Assembly (NCBI GenBank): GCA_029204225.1
Contig: CM055095.1
Span: 33,788,590 to 33,848,589, forward strand
Direction of reading: 5' to 3'
Source: Diphasiastrum complanatum
Lineage: Eukaryota > Streptophyta > Lycopodiopsida > Lycopodiales > Lycopodiaceae
Length of the DNA: 60,000 nucleotides
In this document: positions 44,317 through 54,933 of the stretch, one piece after another
Position numbering within the stretch: position 1 is the first letter of the stretch
Layout of the letters: each line of letters starts with the position of its first letter
The notes under the pieces: generated by a model
The model's input: the letters and a program-made list of their open reading frames with translations, nothing else
Told to the model about the DNA's origin: nothing
Databases searched by the model: none
Position numbers and translations under genes: made by a program

Positions 44317-45634
44317 AAAAGATCTGGCTAGTACGTCCGTAATTCCACTGGTTGAGAGTCCTTCCATAACCCCTGATCTTCAACTGCACGATTCTCCTTC
44401 TATACATGAGGATGACCTAGATACAATGGTAGACATGATTGTTTCTGATGTTGATGCAATTGATAAAGAGTTGCACATCAGACTTTCGAATGAACCTAAA
44501 GACACATTTTTTGATTCCGAGAGGTACATTGATTTTGACCTGTATATAGCCAAGAAAATAGATGATCTCGGAGGGGAGTTTATGTTTTGTATAAGCGATA
44601 TTAATTTTGCAATGCATATCAAAGACCCGCATTGTAGGGAGCTAAAAGAGAAGACCTCATATTCTCAGACACAATAGTTGAATCTGCTTGTGCATACTAT
44701 CTACATAAATATACATATACAGTCACGAAGGAGATTTTTGTTGTATCTCCATTTTTTGGGCATCTGTTGAATAAAGAGAGGAAAGCCAGAAGGCTCTTCA
44801 GGCACACCAGCAAAGAGGCATCAATGTTCATCATCCCATACTGTTCAAAGTAAGATAGTTTCTTCCTGTAATATCTGTTTTCTGTAAGATGTTTCTTTTG
44901 GAAACTCTTATAGATTCTAGTAATTCATTGCTTGTATCTTTCTGGCAGCAAACATTGGAGTGTGCACGCCATATCCATGAAAGTGGATTCGACTTGAAGC
45001 TGCACACTTGTGTGCATGACAATGAATTCTTTGCATGCCACCCATTCCATGATTAAATCCATGTACAAAAGGATGGTGGAGCTATTGCCTATGCCGGATG
45101 GGTTGGTTGTAAATACCAACATAGAGGTTGTTGATGCAAAGGTAAAAGGAATCTTTTTACATATTTTATTTGCATGATGGCATGTAGTTTAGAATTATAT
45201 GTACTTTAACAATTTTTCGTTGCGATTTCTCAATCTTCGCAATAAGACGATGCTTTCAGTTGCGGATGGTATTCAATCTGGAACGTTAAATCGTTCTTGG
45301 ATTGGTATATGGTGCAACCTCCAGATGCTAGTATCCGTGAGGTATTTTTTTCAATGTTCCAGTATCCTGATGATATATTGTTAACTTTGTGAATTTATAT
45401 ATTTTAAAACATTGGCTAATACATACATACACTCGATATTTTTTTTTGCAGTTCCAATGTCCTGAGGTATCAACAAATGCGATTCATCAGTATCGGCATG
45501 AAATGTTGGAAATTTTACTATCATGTGCAAGACCCTACAAGCATGAAGGTGCCTCGGATGAACCTGCCAGGGGATCCGTGGATGAGGTTACAGTGCTCGA
45601 GGATATGCCTCAGGCACCTTTGATTGAAATGTAA
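44266..45634 (+). pseudogene. C48/Ulp1-like cysteine protease region, multi-exon
   Basis: A Ser/Pro-rich start (PRSPSSSPSPPPIRKDL) leads to an acidic helix (EDDLDTMVDMIVSDVDAI), then, after a frame change near 44640, REDLIFSDTIVESACAYYLH and KEASMFIIPYCSK with GT donor at 44850. Across the next exons come HWSVHAISMK (catalytic His of the HW motif), MNSLHATHSMIKSMYKRM, a CGW segment near 45256 (candidate nucleophile Cys, followed by WNVKSFLDWYMVQPP) and a last exon after TTTTTTTGCAG at 45451 (FQCPEVSTNAIHQYRHEMLE), stop 45632. The order His then Cys-Gly fits Ulp1/SENP desumoylating-type proteases; the Asp is not readable. Stops and frame changes argue for decay or for exons I have misplaced. 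It could be the C-terminal part of the H3-like gene or a separate gene. Confidence 0.5.
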
Positions 45635-46071
45635 ATATAGTTTTGACAGACACGGAGAAATATATCATCACATGATGATCCATAGAACAATAGATAGGCA
45701 AATAGAAAGTGGGCTATTACTGAATGCCACAAATATATTATATCGATTTCAAAAACAATGTACATTTTTCAAAATACTAAATACAAATTGCTTGATGAAA
45801 TCTTGAAGTCATTTGAGACTTCTTTGTATTCCTTTTCGTTTTTTGAAAAACTGGATTGATGTTGCTCGTCTATCATCCCAATGTTTATGCGGTTTCAACA
45901 ATTTCTACGCTTCTATTTAAGTCCTTGCACTCTATGCGACTTTCTTGTCTTGGTCTTACCTGTACATCAAGGAAACTTGTTAAACAATATCAAGATTGAG
46001 ATTATGTCAAATGAAATATTGCAATACCGAAAACACTGAAACATGTTTAAATAAAATCATTGAAAGCCATT
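45635..46071. other. Gap between convergent genes
   Basis: 437 bp without recognisable coding content, AT-rich, between the end of the protease region (+) and the last exon of the minus-strand gene set. It should contain the two 3' ends. Confidence 0.4.
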
Positions 46072-46530
46072 TCAAATGTGTACTGAAATAAATACACATA
46101 CACCTACCAATCTCTCGTTGACTCGAAAACAGAAGTGTTTAGGAATATCATATTGCAGCAATGTAAGCTCTGATCGAATGTGATCGAGTGTCCAATCTTC
46201 TTCCACCTCAATTGTTGTAAGAGTAGAATTATTTCTCCTCACTTGAATTTCTATTTGATCTTGACGATTCACTGTAAAATCCTGATCCAATGCTTTCCAT
46301 CTGTTGTCAACTTTGGACCATCTTCTATAATAAAATGTTAAAGAAAGCACTTGTTTTTCTATAAGATATCTAGATTTCATTGACGATCTATTAACTATGC
46401 ACTCGATATTGCCATTACTCTTTTTATCCCAATGATTATCAAGGAGGCTTGATAACATATTGTCTGTTAAATCACTACAAATAAACATTGTCACTGTTTT
46501 ACGAATATTACATTCAACAAAAATTGCAAT
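46072..46530 (-). CDS. Exon with a possible ubiquitin-like fold
   Basis: The minus-strand frame has no ATG and follows an acceptor-like GCACTAG, so it is an internal exon; a donor-like TTG|GTAGGTG lies at ~46108. Residues include SFTFYYRRW-like KQVLSLTFYYRRWSKV and, near the end, DQIEIQVRRNNSTLTTIEVE followed by DWTLDHIRSELTL and PKHFCFRVNERLV. The last ~60 residues have the strand-strand-helix-strand rhythm of a beta-grasp domain. That is pattern reading only; no sequence family was recognised. It may belong to the coiled-coil gene at 46.7-48.5 kb. Confidence 0.35.
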   Translation of the reverse strand: MAIFVECNIRKTVTMFICSDLTDNMLSSLLDNHWDKKSNGNIECIVNRSSMKSRYLIEKQVLSLTFYYRRWSKVDNRWKALDQDFTVNRQDQIEIQVRRNNSTLTTIEVEEDWTLDHIRSELTLLQYDIPKHFCFRVNERLVGVCVFISVHI

Positions 46531-46728
46531 AGGCAAAAACTAGTGCAATCTATTGTTTTTTGAACTTGTGCTACATTTCATACAGTTTTGAATGTCCATA
46601 AAAAGCTCTAAATATGAATTTACAAGGTGCAATTAGGCCTTTACATGAATTTAGGCACTATAGCACATTTACATATATAGAAGTTGAAATTTTTTTACAA
46701 TATATGACAAAACTTGGATAGTGTGAGA

Positions 46729-48455
46729 TCATGAGACTCCACATATCCCCTTCCTCAACTGTGCAGCGGCTCGCAAACAATTGATTTGCATCCTTCTCTG
46801 TCGCTTTCGGCTGGCTGGCTTGCTGTGAAAAATGGCCCTGGCTCGAGCTTCGTTCTCTTCATTTACTTGCTCCAATGTCATTCCTTTTGTTGCCAAGAAA
46901 TAATTGTTCTTGTGATTATAGTCTTCTTGAAATGACAAGTTCGGATAACCCCCCATTCCTTGATTGCCCATTGGTGTGAGAGGGTTATCAACTAATGTAT
47001 TATTAACAAGATGTACCAACTATCCTCAGTCAGGATTTCAAACATCTCGGCAGAAGGGACAGTTAGTGAAAGAGCAACATATGTATATTCCGGAAATTTT
47101 GCTTTAATGTACAGTTGTTGAACAGACAGAAGGGCATACGAAATAAGGGAAGCAATATTTACATGGTTGTAAGTGTAATATGATCTGGTTATTGGATTGG
47201 TGGAGCGAAGTATATTATTTGTTTTTACTTCTTCCAAATAACGAGAATAATTAGCTTCCCAATCTGTGTAAATTTCCCGCAGATCAGGGAATAGTAACTA
47301 ATGGAAAACTTGGGAAGAAATTGATTTAGAGTTAGAAACAATTTCCTTCACATCAAAAATGTTAATTGAATCTAACTTATTCAAATACCCATCCAGAGCT
47401 GAAAAAATATTATTTTCAAATGTTCTTAGGTATTCTAAAATGTATATATACAAGGATCCTGCGACCACATGGATGTAATTAGTTTGCACATTGAACTTAT
47501 TCTGAACAATGGCAATGGCTATGATTCTTTTTTGATGCACAGTTAGTTTGGCCCAAAGAGTATTTATGTAAGAAAAAGTCCAAGGGTTTCCCATTGTTCT
47601 TTTGTGTAACCAAAAAGTTTAGGTAAAAAAAGATAATCCATTCTCCATTGGAGTTCTAGACTACAAAAGGGTGGAAGAAATAATGTTAGTTCCTAATGAA
47701 ATGTCTGAAATTCTGACCTTAGTAGTGAGTACACTATCTTGTTCTTCTTTACAACCGCTCCACTTGGTGACGCCTGAGCTTGATATGGAATAATGCTTAA
47801 CGTCTTAGGTTGGTCTTCAGTAGTTTGTACCTTCGCAGCCTCCTTGGATTCGGTCTGTGTCTCCTGATCTTGGCATTGTGTTGGTTCTTCCGCGTCAGAA
47901 ATCTGCATTTGGCCTGATTAAAATTTGGCCTCTTCCAACTCTTCCTTCAATTTTTCATAAGCAATCATCTGTGGTTGCAGATATTGCAGCTGAAAAGTTT
48001 GGATCATCTTCTCCTGAATTTCCTTCCATGCTACTGGGTCAGTTCTGTATCTGCCATGAGATACACATGTACCTAATGTGACTTCGGCGCTGATTCGCCA
48101 TAGAACCGCCTCTTCGGCCTGTCTCTTGTATATTTGATTGTCTTTTTTTAACATTTTTGCAGAATTTTGCAGTTGGGCAATTGAGTCATGAGCACTACTG
48201 AGTTCGTTACTTAGCTCCCCATTACTATTCTGGAGAGTAGATCGAATATGTCTTTCCTTTTGCAAAGTAGCCTACAGAGTCCGAATTTGTTGTTTAAGCA
48301 ATATGTTTTCGCTTTCGAAGGCATTGGACTGTTCCTGCATTTCTTCCAATACTTCGAGCGTAGCATCTTGCCTTCCTTTTGCTTTTTCAAGCTCTATGTC
48401 CTTCCTCATTGTAATCAAACGAATGTTTTCTTGCCTCTTGTCTATTATGCATAAT
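46729..48455 (-). pseudogene. Coiled-coil gene related to the downstream ORF of gypsy elements
   Basis: Minus strand from about 48455: coiled coil (MRKDIELEKAKGRQDATLEV, then one stop, then NSNGELSNELSSAHDSIAQL), a basic/Gln-rich stretch to 47693, then 47594-46995 with LWAKLTVHQKRIIAIAIV, a stop at 47298, FPDLREIYTDWEANYSRYLE and LLSVQQLYIKAKFPEY. The final exon 47019-46729 has a basic RKRQRR cluster. The C-terminal blocks align with LWAQLTIEQKG and YPELFSLYVDWERNL at 10.5-10.9 kb in the same order, so the two are homologous. Here the coding sense is preserved better and introns seem likely. Function unknown. Confidence 0.6.
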
Positions 48456-48714
48456 CTTTGAATGTGTTATGCTTGTTCACTGTTCTTACAAGATCAACTA
48501 TTATTTGTTTTTCTGCACAAAGGCTCCTTATAATTAAATTAGTAGTAGATCAGCAATGTCTATGGCTTGGAAGAGGATAGATCTTAATAAGAAACAGTAG
48601 CTTCAATGTTCAACTCTATCTAGGCATATTAGGAATCTGTCAGAGAACAACATATTCCAAATAGCAAGATCACATGAAGCTTATCAAGCGCGAAATATGT
48701 TCAGATTCCAATAG
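48456..48714 (+). repeat. End of a copia 5' LTR
   Basis: Noncoding DNA that must include the end of the LTR belonging to the primer site at 48715. The LTR probably ends at ...GATTCCA (48710). Its start was not found, and no partner LTR lies in the window. Confidence 0.45.
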
Positions 48715-48727
48715 TGGTATCAGAGCC
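48715..48727 (+). other. Copia primer-binding site (initiator tRNA-Met)
   Basis: TGGTATCAGAGCC is complementary to the 3' end of the plant initiator tRNA-Met, the classic Ty1/copia primer. It fixes the element that follows as plus-strand copia. Confidence 0.92.
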
Positions 48728-48837
48728 TGTTTAAGGTTCTCATAACCCAAGTCTGACAAGTCAGATCCCATAAGGTTCTAAGACTAGATTGATAACAACC
48801 AAAGAGCCTTATTCAAGCTGAAACATTGTAAATTACA

Positions 48838-50120
48838 ATGGCGTCTGTAAGCAGCATTCAATCGAATATATGCACCATTTTTCAACATGACAGATGGGTC
48901 AAATTATTTGGCCTAGAAAGTAAAGACATCGTTTCTTCTAAGAGGAGAAGCATTATGGCCTTGGGTGGACAGGACCGAAGAGATGCCAACCAATGCTGGA
49001 AAAGAGCTCCATGAATGGAAGGATTAAAATGATAAAGCAATAGTTGTCATATCCTCCTCCATCGAAGACAACATTCAAACTCGATCTCTCATCAATATCA
49101 AATGCACAAGAACTATGGGACGCGTTGAATTCAAGATACGAGACCAAATCACACAGCCAAATCATGCATTTGGAAGATCAACTCACCTACCTATGCTGAA
49201 ACGGTAAAGATCTCGCAACATTCATCAAAAATATGAAAAACCTATTCTTTTCTTTGCACAATGCCAGCACAGAGCACGCAGTCTCACAAGAGAAGCAACT
49301 AATGTACCTATTGCGCGCACTACCAAGATCATTCCAAACAACACGCACTCTATTGGCAATGGATCCTACAAAGACTCTTGAGAAAGAAGGCAATAAGCGA
49401 GATCAAGGAAGAAGTAGAAGCAAGACAGCACTACGATGACAGACAATAATCTGATCAAGATCTATACAACAGTAAGGATCAATGCAAGAAGAAGCCTCAT
49501 CCTAAGAGGGAATCATCTCGAAGATCAGATCGCAGTCAGCAGAAAGAAGGCGACAAAGAAGGAGGATCGAAGTCACCTACTCAGCACAAACCACAAGGTG
49601 GTGACAAGAAATTCTGCATTAGGTACAGACGCGATAGACATACCGTTGACACATGTTGATTAAAACCAAACATTCAATGTGTACACTATCATAAGAAGGG
49701 TCATGCAGTAGTAGACAGTTATCAAAACCCAAGAAGCAAGAAGACCCTAAGCAGGAAGGAGCCTTCCAATACTCGTCATATGTAGATGAGTTAGAATCTT
49801 CAGAGATGGCTGAGGAGAGAGCAAACAACAATCCATCCGCTTATTTGTGTGTGTGCTACATCACAAGCCAATGTTCAAGAAGTTGTTTTTGATTCGGGAG
49901 CTACGTCACATTTTGTGTCAACAAGACACATGATAGCTGACTTTCGAAGAAAAGATTCATTCAAATACATCATACTGGGAGATGGATCGCAACATCAAGT
50001 GAGCAGAACTGGCGCACTATGGCTAAACACCAACGATAGAGACAAAAGACTTGACGATGTCTTGTACGCACCCACATTATAGAAGGATCTTCTATCTGTA
50101 GCAAGGAGTAGCAGATACTT
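48838..50120 (+). pseudogene. Ty1/copia gag and protease
   Basis: ATG 48838 (MASVSSIQSN) is in a plausible gag start after the primer site. Gag blocks across frames: AQELWDALNSRYETKSHSQI, MHLEDQLTYL, LATFIKNMKNLFFSLHNAS and QLMYLLRALPRSFQTTRTLL. A weak zinc knuckle (CIRYRRDRHTVDTC) has lost a cysteine. Protease follows with VVFDSGATSHFVSTRHM and ILGDGSQHQV, ending DDVLYAPTL. At ~50120 it is cut off by the GATAGCTC array; integrase and RT are missing. Several stops and frameshifts. Confidence 0.85.
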
Positions 50121-51460
50121 GAGATTGTCCATTGAGTGATGAAATTAACAACATTTTGACTTCAAGACATTGTGATAGCTCGAATTTGGTGCCTATCACT
50201 TGTGATAGCCCAAATTCAATGTTTTTATCTTTACTTAGTTCATCAAGTGATCAAACTCAGATATATGCTATTTCACATGTAAAGATGGATCCGCACCCCT
50301 TGGCCGGCGCGACGATCCGACAACCAGCCCAAGAGTTTGCATGCGCCGAAGCATGAGGGCAGGGTGGATCAAAGGCCTCCTCGGCTGGAGCACCAAACCC
50401 GCCATCTACACAATGTGCTCAAACATGTGATAGAAGACAAGGGTGAGGCAGGTTGAAGCATGTCCTGGGATGCCGACCCAACAACCAACACGGCAAGTTC
50501 CTGTGAGTGATCAAAATCAACCAAATCGAGTTCAGTACATTCCTTTATCAATGGAATTGACCTGTACCACATGATATAGCTAAAAAATGTTGTCTATCAC
50601 TTGAGATAGTCCAATATTGGCCCTCATTATAGCTAGAGATTGTCCATTGAGTAATCAAGCTAGTGGAATCATGAGTGTAGAACATTCAAGTAACTTGAAT
50701 TTGAGACAGCTTGATTTTGGTGTATATCACTTAAAAAAGCTCATTTACAATCATAATTGACTAGCATCACATGAGATAGCTCAAACTACATGTCTAAATT
50801 TATGTTTGACTTTCTTACTGCTTTGTCTAGACTACATGCTCTTCCATGGAGTAGATTGAATATTCGCCGATAACATCTTGTGAGATAGCTCAGTTTTGGT
50901 GATGTCCATTTAGCGATGAAATTAGTAGAATTTTGACTTCAAGACATTGATATAGCTCGAATTTGGTACCTATCACTCAACATAGCTCAACTAGATGCCT
51001 AAGGCATGATTTTGGTGCTTATTATCAATTGACATGGCTGATCAAGTGATTAGACTCAACCAATTTCAAGTCCAGTATATTAAGATTTGTCTACTTCAGC
51101 CCCTTGTTGATGGATTTGACCCTGTCACATGAGATAACTCGAATTTGATGTTGAAGTGATCGAAGTGATTGAGTGACTGTACTTGATCAGTCTAAAGTTT
51201 GAGATAGCTTGAATTTGATGTCATCAACCCATGACAGTTAAACTCATTAACAGCTCATTGATTCATCTTTATTGTCCAACATCATACATCCAAATCAATC
51301 ATGTTCCATGACTTATTGACGATATTTGATCCCTATCACATGAGATAGCTCAAATTCCGGCCTTTCTCACTTGAGATTGCCCATTGGGTAATTGAATTAC
51401 AGGAATCTCAACTTTAGGACATTAAGATTAGCTAAAATTTGATGTCCCTCACTCAAGATG
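50121..51460. repeat. Degenerate array with GATAGCTC core
   Basis: About 1.3 kb built from imperfect, interspersed units such as TATCACTTGAGATAGCTC and GAGATTGTCCATTGAGTGAT. The longer word ATTTTGACTTCAAGACATTG occurs at ~50155 and ~50932, and AGATTGYCCATTG at ~50128, ~50644 and ~51368. Spacing is irregular, so this is not a simple satellite. It interrupts a copia element between protease and RT. A related array is at 56631-57240. Confidence 0.65.
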
Positions 51461-51639
51461 ACTTTGAGGCTCTTTGTAGGACAGTATGCACTGAAAAGCT
51501 TTTGGCATTCCATTGTTGGAAAGCAACAACGGTGCTCATTAAGTTGTTTTGCATCAATAGCTCATACATTAGCTAGATCAAAATGTGAAAGCATCGCTAA
51601 TATAGTAGCAATGTATTACCTTACATGTACTCAAGTGTG

Positions 51640-52496
51640 GTTATCAATAGCATATGCAATTTTGGTCATTACCAGCCAACAATGTGGCTCATCAAGTCTA
51701 CTCTTTCAATGTTAAAAAAGTTCAATATGTTAGATTGTAATAGTATAGAAACTCCTATGGAGCAAAATGTAAAAGACCCTAATAAAGGTGATGAGAGATC
51801 CTTCGTGGACATCACTCTTTTTAGGAGTCTTATAGTCTCCTTAATTTGGCTCACAATAACAAGACCTGACATAAGTTTTAGTGTTCATAAGTTGAGCCAG
51901 GCTATGCAAAATCCTACTATACATCATTAGAAAATGGCCAAGAGAGTACTTAGATACATATCTTCAACTTTTGATTATGGTTTATTGTATAAAAATGAAG
52001 ATCTTTCTATAGTTGGTTATTCCGACTCGGATTTTGCAAGTGATAGAGTAGATCAAAAATCTACAAGTGCTTATGTCATATATCTTGGAGGAATCTTGAT
52101 ATCTTGGCTTTCCAAAAAGCAAGATACGGTATCACTCTCATCTTGTGAAGCTAAGTATAAGGCACTCACTACAACAAGAAAGGAAGTGATTTGGATCAAG
52201 AGGTTGCTAGTGGAGCTAAAGATAATCATGGAAGATGATCTACCTATGATCATGTGTGACAACATTTCAGCCCAAGCCCTTGCCAACAACCCAATATTCC
52301 ATGCAAGGAGCAAACACATTGAAGTTGCACATCACTTCGTGAGAGAGAAGCTCATTGAGGGGAAATCTACTTGGAGCACATCGACACATCATCTTGTATT
52401 GCATATATGCTCACCAAACCTTTGAACAAGAGTTCCTTCATCAAGCATAGAGCCAATCTTGGAATAATACCAAGATCCATGTTCAAGTCAATATAG
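51640..52496 (+). pseudogene. Ty1/copia RT end and RNase H with polypurine tract
   Basis: Plus strand: KKFNMLDCNSIETPMEQN, LIWLTITRPDISFSVHKLSQ, one stop at ~51929, AKRVLRYISSTFDYGLLY, YSDSDFASDRVDQKSTSAYV, SWLSKKQDTVSLSSCEAKY, MCDNISAQALANNPIFHARS and a frameshifted LTKPLNKSSFIKHR tail ending at ~52496. TTTTAGGAGGAGT (52502-52514) is the polypurine tract and TGAAATAAAA at 52517 the start of its 3' LTR, cut off after ~40 bp. It may be the same element as the gag fragment at 48838, split by the array. Confidence 0.9.
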
Positions 52497-52581
52497 ACTG
52501 TTTTTAGGAGGAGTATTGAAATAAAAAAAAATCCATCTTGACTTTAGGCTGAAGAGAATTGAGTCAGCGCTCCCATACCAC

Positions 52582-53623
52582 TGATGAGAATCGTGAGAAA
52601 AAAAATTCACGAAACATTTGCGACTCTCCTTCGTGATTCGGATGGAGTTCAGATGTGTTTGCTGAACACTGCCAACTGAAACACTCCTACAATCCTCCAG
52701 AGGGTAGTCATGTACTACTGATCTACGTTCATAAAATTAATATAGCATTCGACTTCATTTCAACTAAGGTGCAAATTCAAGGGGAACAAGAAAACTTAGA
52801 CATATTAAAATAAACAGCATAAGCATTCGACATTCAAGATCATACACAATCAAAAAATAATCTATATTGATTTTCTCTGGTTTCTTCAGGGCACTGCATG
52901 CGAATCCATGCAGTGCATTGGCGTGAGAGAAGCAGGGTTCTCTCATGAGTAGTAGTCTCGCTTTACTAGCGGACAATCGGATTTTCTGATCCTAGACAGA
53001 ATTGTCTTCTCGCACGCAGGCAAAACTTCTGTCTATATTCGTCTTCTACTTACTAGCATCAGACTCCTTATTCTTTTTTTTCTTACATTTTTTTTTTACT
53101 ACACACTGTGTATCCTATTGATATATGTCAAGTATTATTCATTAAGTACAATCTCTCTATGAAAATCTAAAATTAGAGTGATTAACCATCTATAACTAAC
53201 CAGAGAATTACAAGAGTGGCAGTTTAGCCACGACTTAGGGAGTATCTGCTGACGTCATGCCATCAAGTCAGATCTGTGTACTTCTGCTACTTGCGTGATC
53301 TCTGGTGGTATTCCTTGGAGCGTGAGGACAGAACATGTTTCATTTCCACTGTTGGTCTCCTTTACCTCGTTCGCCTTACTCTCGTATAGAACCGCAAGGG
53401 ATTCTCATTCGTGGATCGTTCATGTTCGCAAACTGTTGGTCTTCGTCTTCGTTGACTTCTGTGTTCGCGAAACTCGTCGTGTTTCGTGTCTTCAGATGTT
53501 CGAGTTCGCGAAGATGCTCGTCATCGCCTTAGTTGACTTTCGTGTTCGTGAAACTCATCATTTTTTGTGTCAAGGGGGTGTAAGCTAGCAAGGCTTTGTG
53601 TTTAGAAACACTTAGTTTCTTCA
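52582..53623 (-). repeat. 3' LTR of the deletion-derivative copia (1042 bp)
   Basis: TGATGAGAATCGTGAG to TAGTTTCTTCA on the plus strand. Direct repeat of 54934-55977 with scattered substitutions. Includes a T-rich run near 53090 and CTTCGTTGAC / GTTCGCGAAACTCGTCGTG tandem-like words (53440-53570: three imperfect copies of a ~55 bp unit). Confidence 0.88.
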
Positions 53624-54905
53624 GCTCCCTCTCAAAGCATGGTAGTTTTATGATCCCGAGACTTCTCCTTTGCCTCCCAAAGAGTCCTTTGTCCAGAGCC
53701 TTTGTGAAGATGTCAGCAACCATATCTTTCGTTCTGATGAAGGTGGTCCACATCATCTTCTTCTCAATCAGATCCCTAATCAAGTGATACTTGATCACAA
53801 TGTGCTTCATCCTGGAATGGAACACGCGATCCTTCGTGAGGTGTATTGCAGAGGTGTTGTCCATCTGCAAGACCAGTGGCTCACTCCTTGTTTTGCCCAA
53901 TTCGTCCAGGAACTGCCCTAGCCAAATTATTTCGTTGGCCATCTTTGCTGCTGCTACGTACTCTGCTTCACGGGATGACTGGGCTACAATGGTCTGCTTC
54001 TTGCTGACCCAGAGAACTGCTGCTCTTGATGCGATGGTGCATCCTCCTGAAATGCTTTTACAGTCGTCCCTGATTTCAGGGCTTGATCCTTCTTCTTGTA
54101 CCATTGTCGGGCTGATTGCTTTAGACCGTAGATGCTTCTATGCATTCTGCATACATAGTCAGGAAGTGAATTCGAGACAAATCTTGGGGGTTGATCCATG
54201 TAGACCTCTTCGTCTAAGTTGACATGCAAGAAGGCTATCTTCTCATCCACAATGTGGATCCTGAGGTCATAAGCTGCTACATATGCAAACAACAATCATA
54301 GGGACGAATGTTTGATGGCAGGAGAGAAGGTTTCAGAATAGTCAATACCGTATCTCTAAGAGAGACCCTTCGCTACCAGTCTTGCCTTGTATTTCGTCAC
54401 ACTCCCGTCCGGTCCATATTTGAGTTTGAAAACCCATTTGCATTTGACAGTCTTGCGCCTATGAGGTAATGGCTCCAATGTCCATACCTAGTTCTTCCTC
54501 ATGGACTCCATCTCTTCATTCATGGCTTGGATCCATTTGTCCTTTTTTGGACCTTCAGTCACCTCCTTGAATGTCTGTGGTTCGCCACTGAACCCGCAGA
54601 ATTCTTCTGATGTGAAAGATGAGTTGCCTGGTACAAATCTCGCTGGCACTCTTTGTGGTCTTGTTGACCTTCTGGGAGATCCTAACAGAACAACTATGCC
54701 TTTACCCTTGTCTGCTCTGCTCAGTTCGGAATCATCTTGGTTTACAGGAACTGCGACGGCAGGCTACCTCTCGAATCTCTCTTCGTCTGATTCGTCGCTC
54801 GAATGGGAGACGACTCAAAAATCTTCGTTTTCGTATACCTGCAAGAAGACCTGCACGAGATGGCGAATATATCTCGAATCGCTTCATTGACAGAAGAATT
54901 TATTA
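53624..54905 (-). pseudogene. Copia RT and RNase H remains between the LTRs
   Basis: On the minus strand from the primer site: a short non-homologous piece, the linker (RSTRVPARFVPGN-like), RT start (FCGFSGEPQTFKEV, KDKWIQAMNEEMES), RT blocks LLFAYVAAYDLRIHIVDEKI and EEVYMDQPPRFV, then SIYGLKQSARQWYKK. The rest of RT is deleted and RNase H follows (AVLWVSKKQTIVAQSSREAE, MDNTSAIHLTKDRVFHSRMK, TKDMVADIFTKAL), ending near 53640 beside GAGAGGGAGC, the polypurine tract. Confidence 0.85.
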
Positions 54906-54933
54906 GAGAATCGAGTCAGCGCTCCCATACCAC

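Noticed and set aside
43753-44367. A 204-codon minus-strand frame opposite the H3-like ORF
   Set aside because: It mirrors the histone coding sequence; the plus strand shows the conserved fold, so the minus frame is a shadow.
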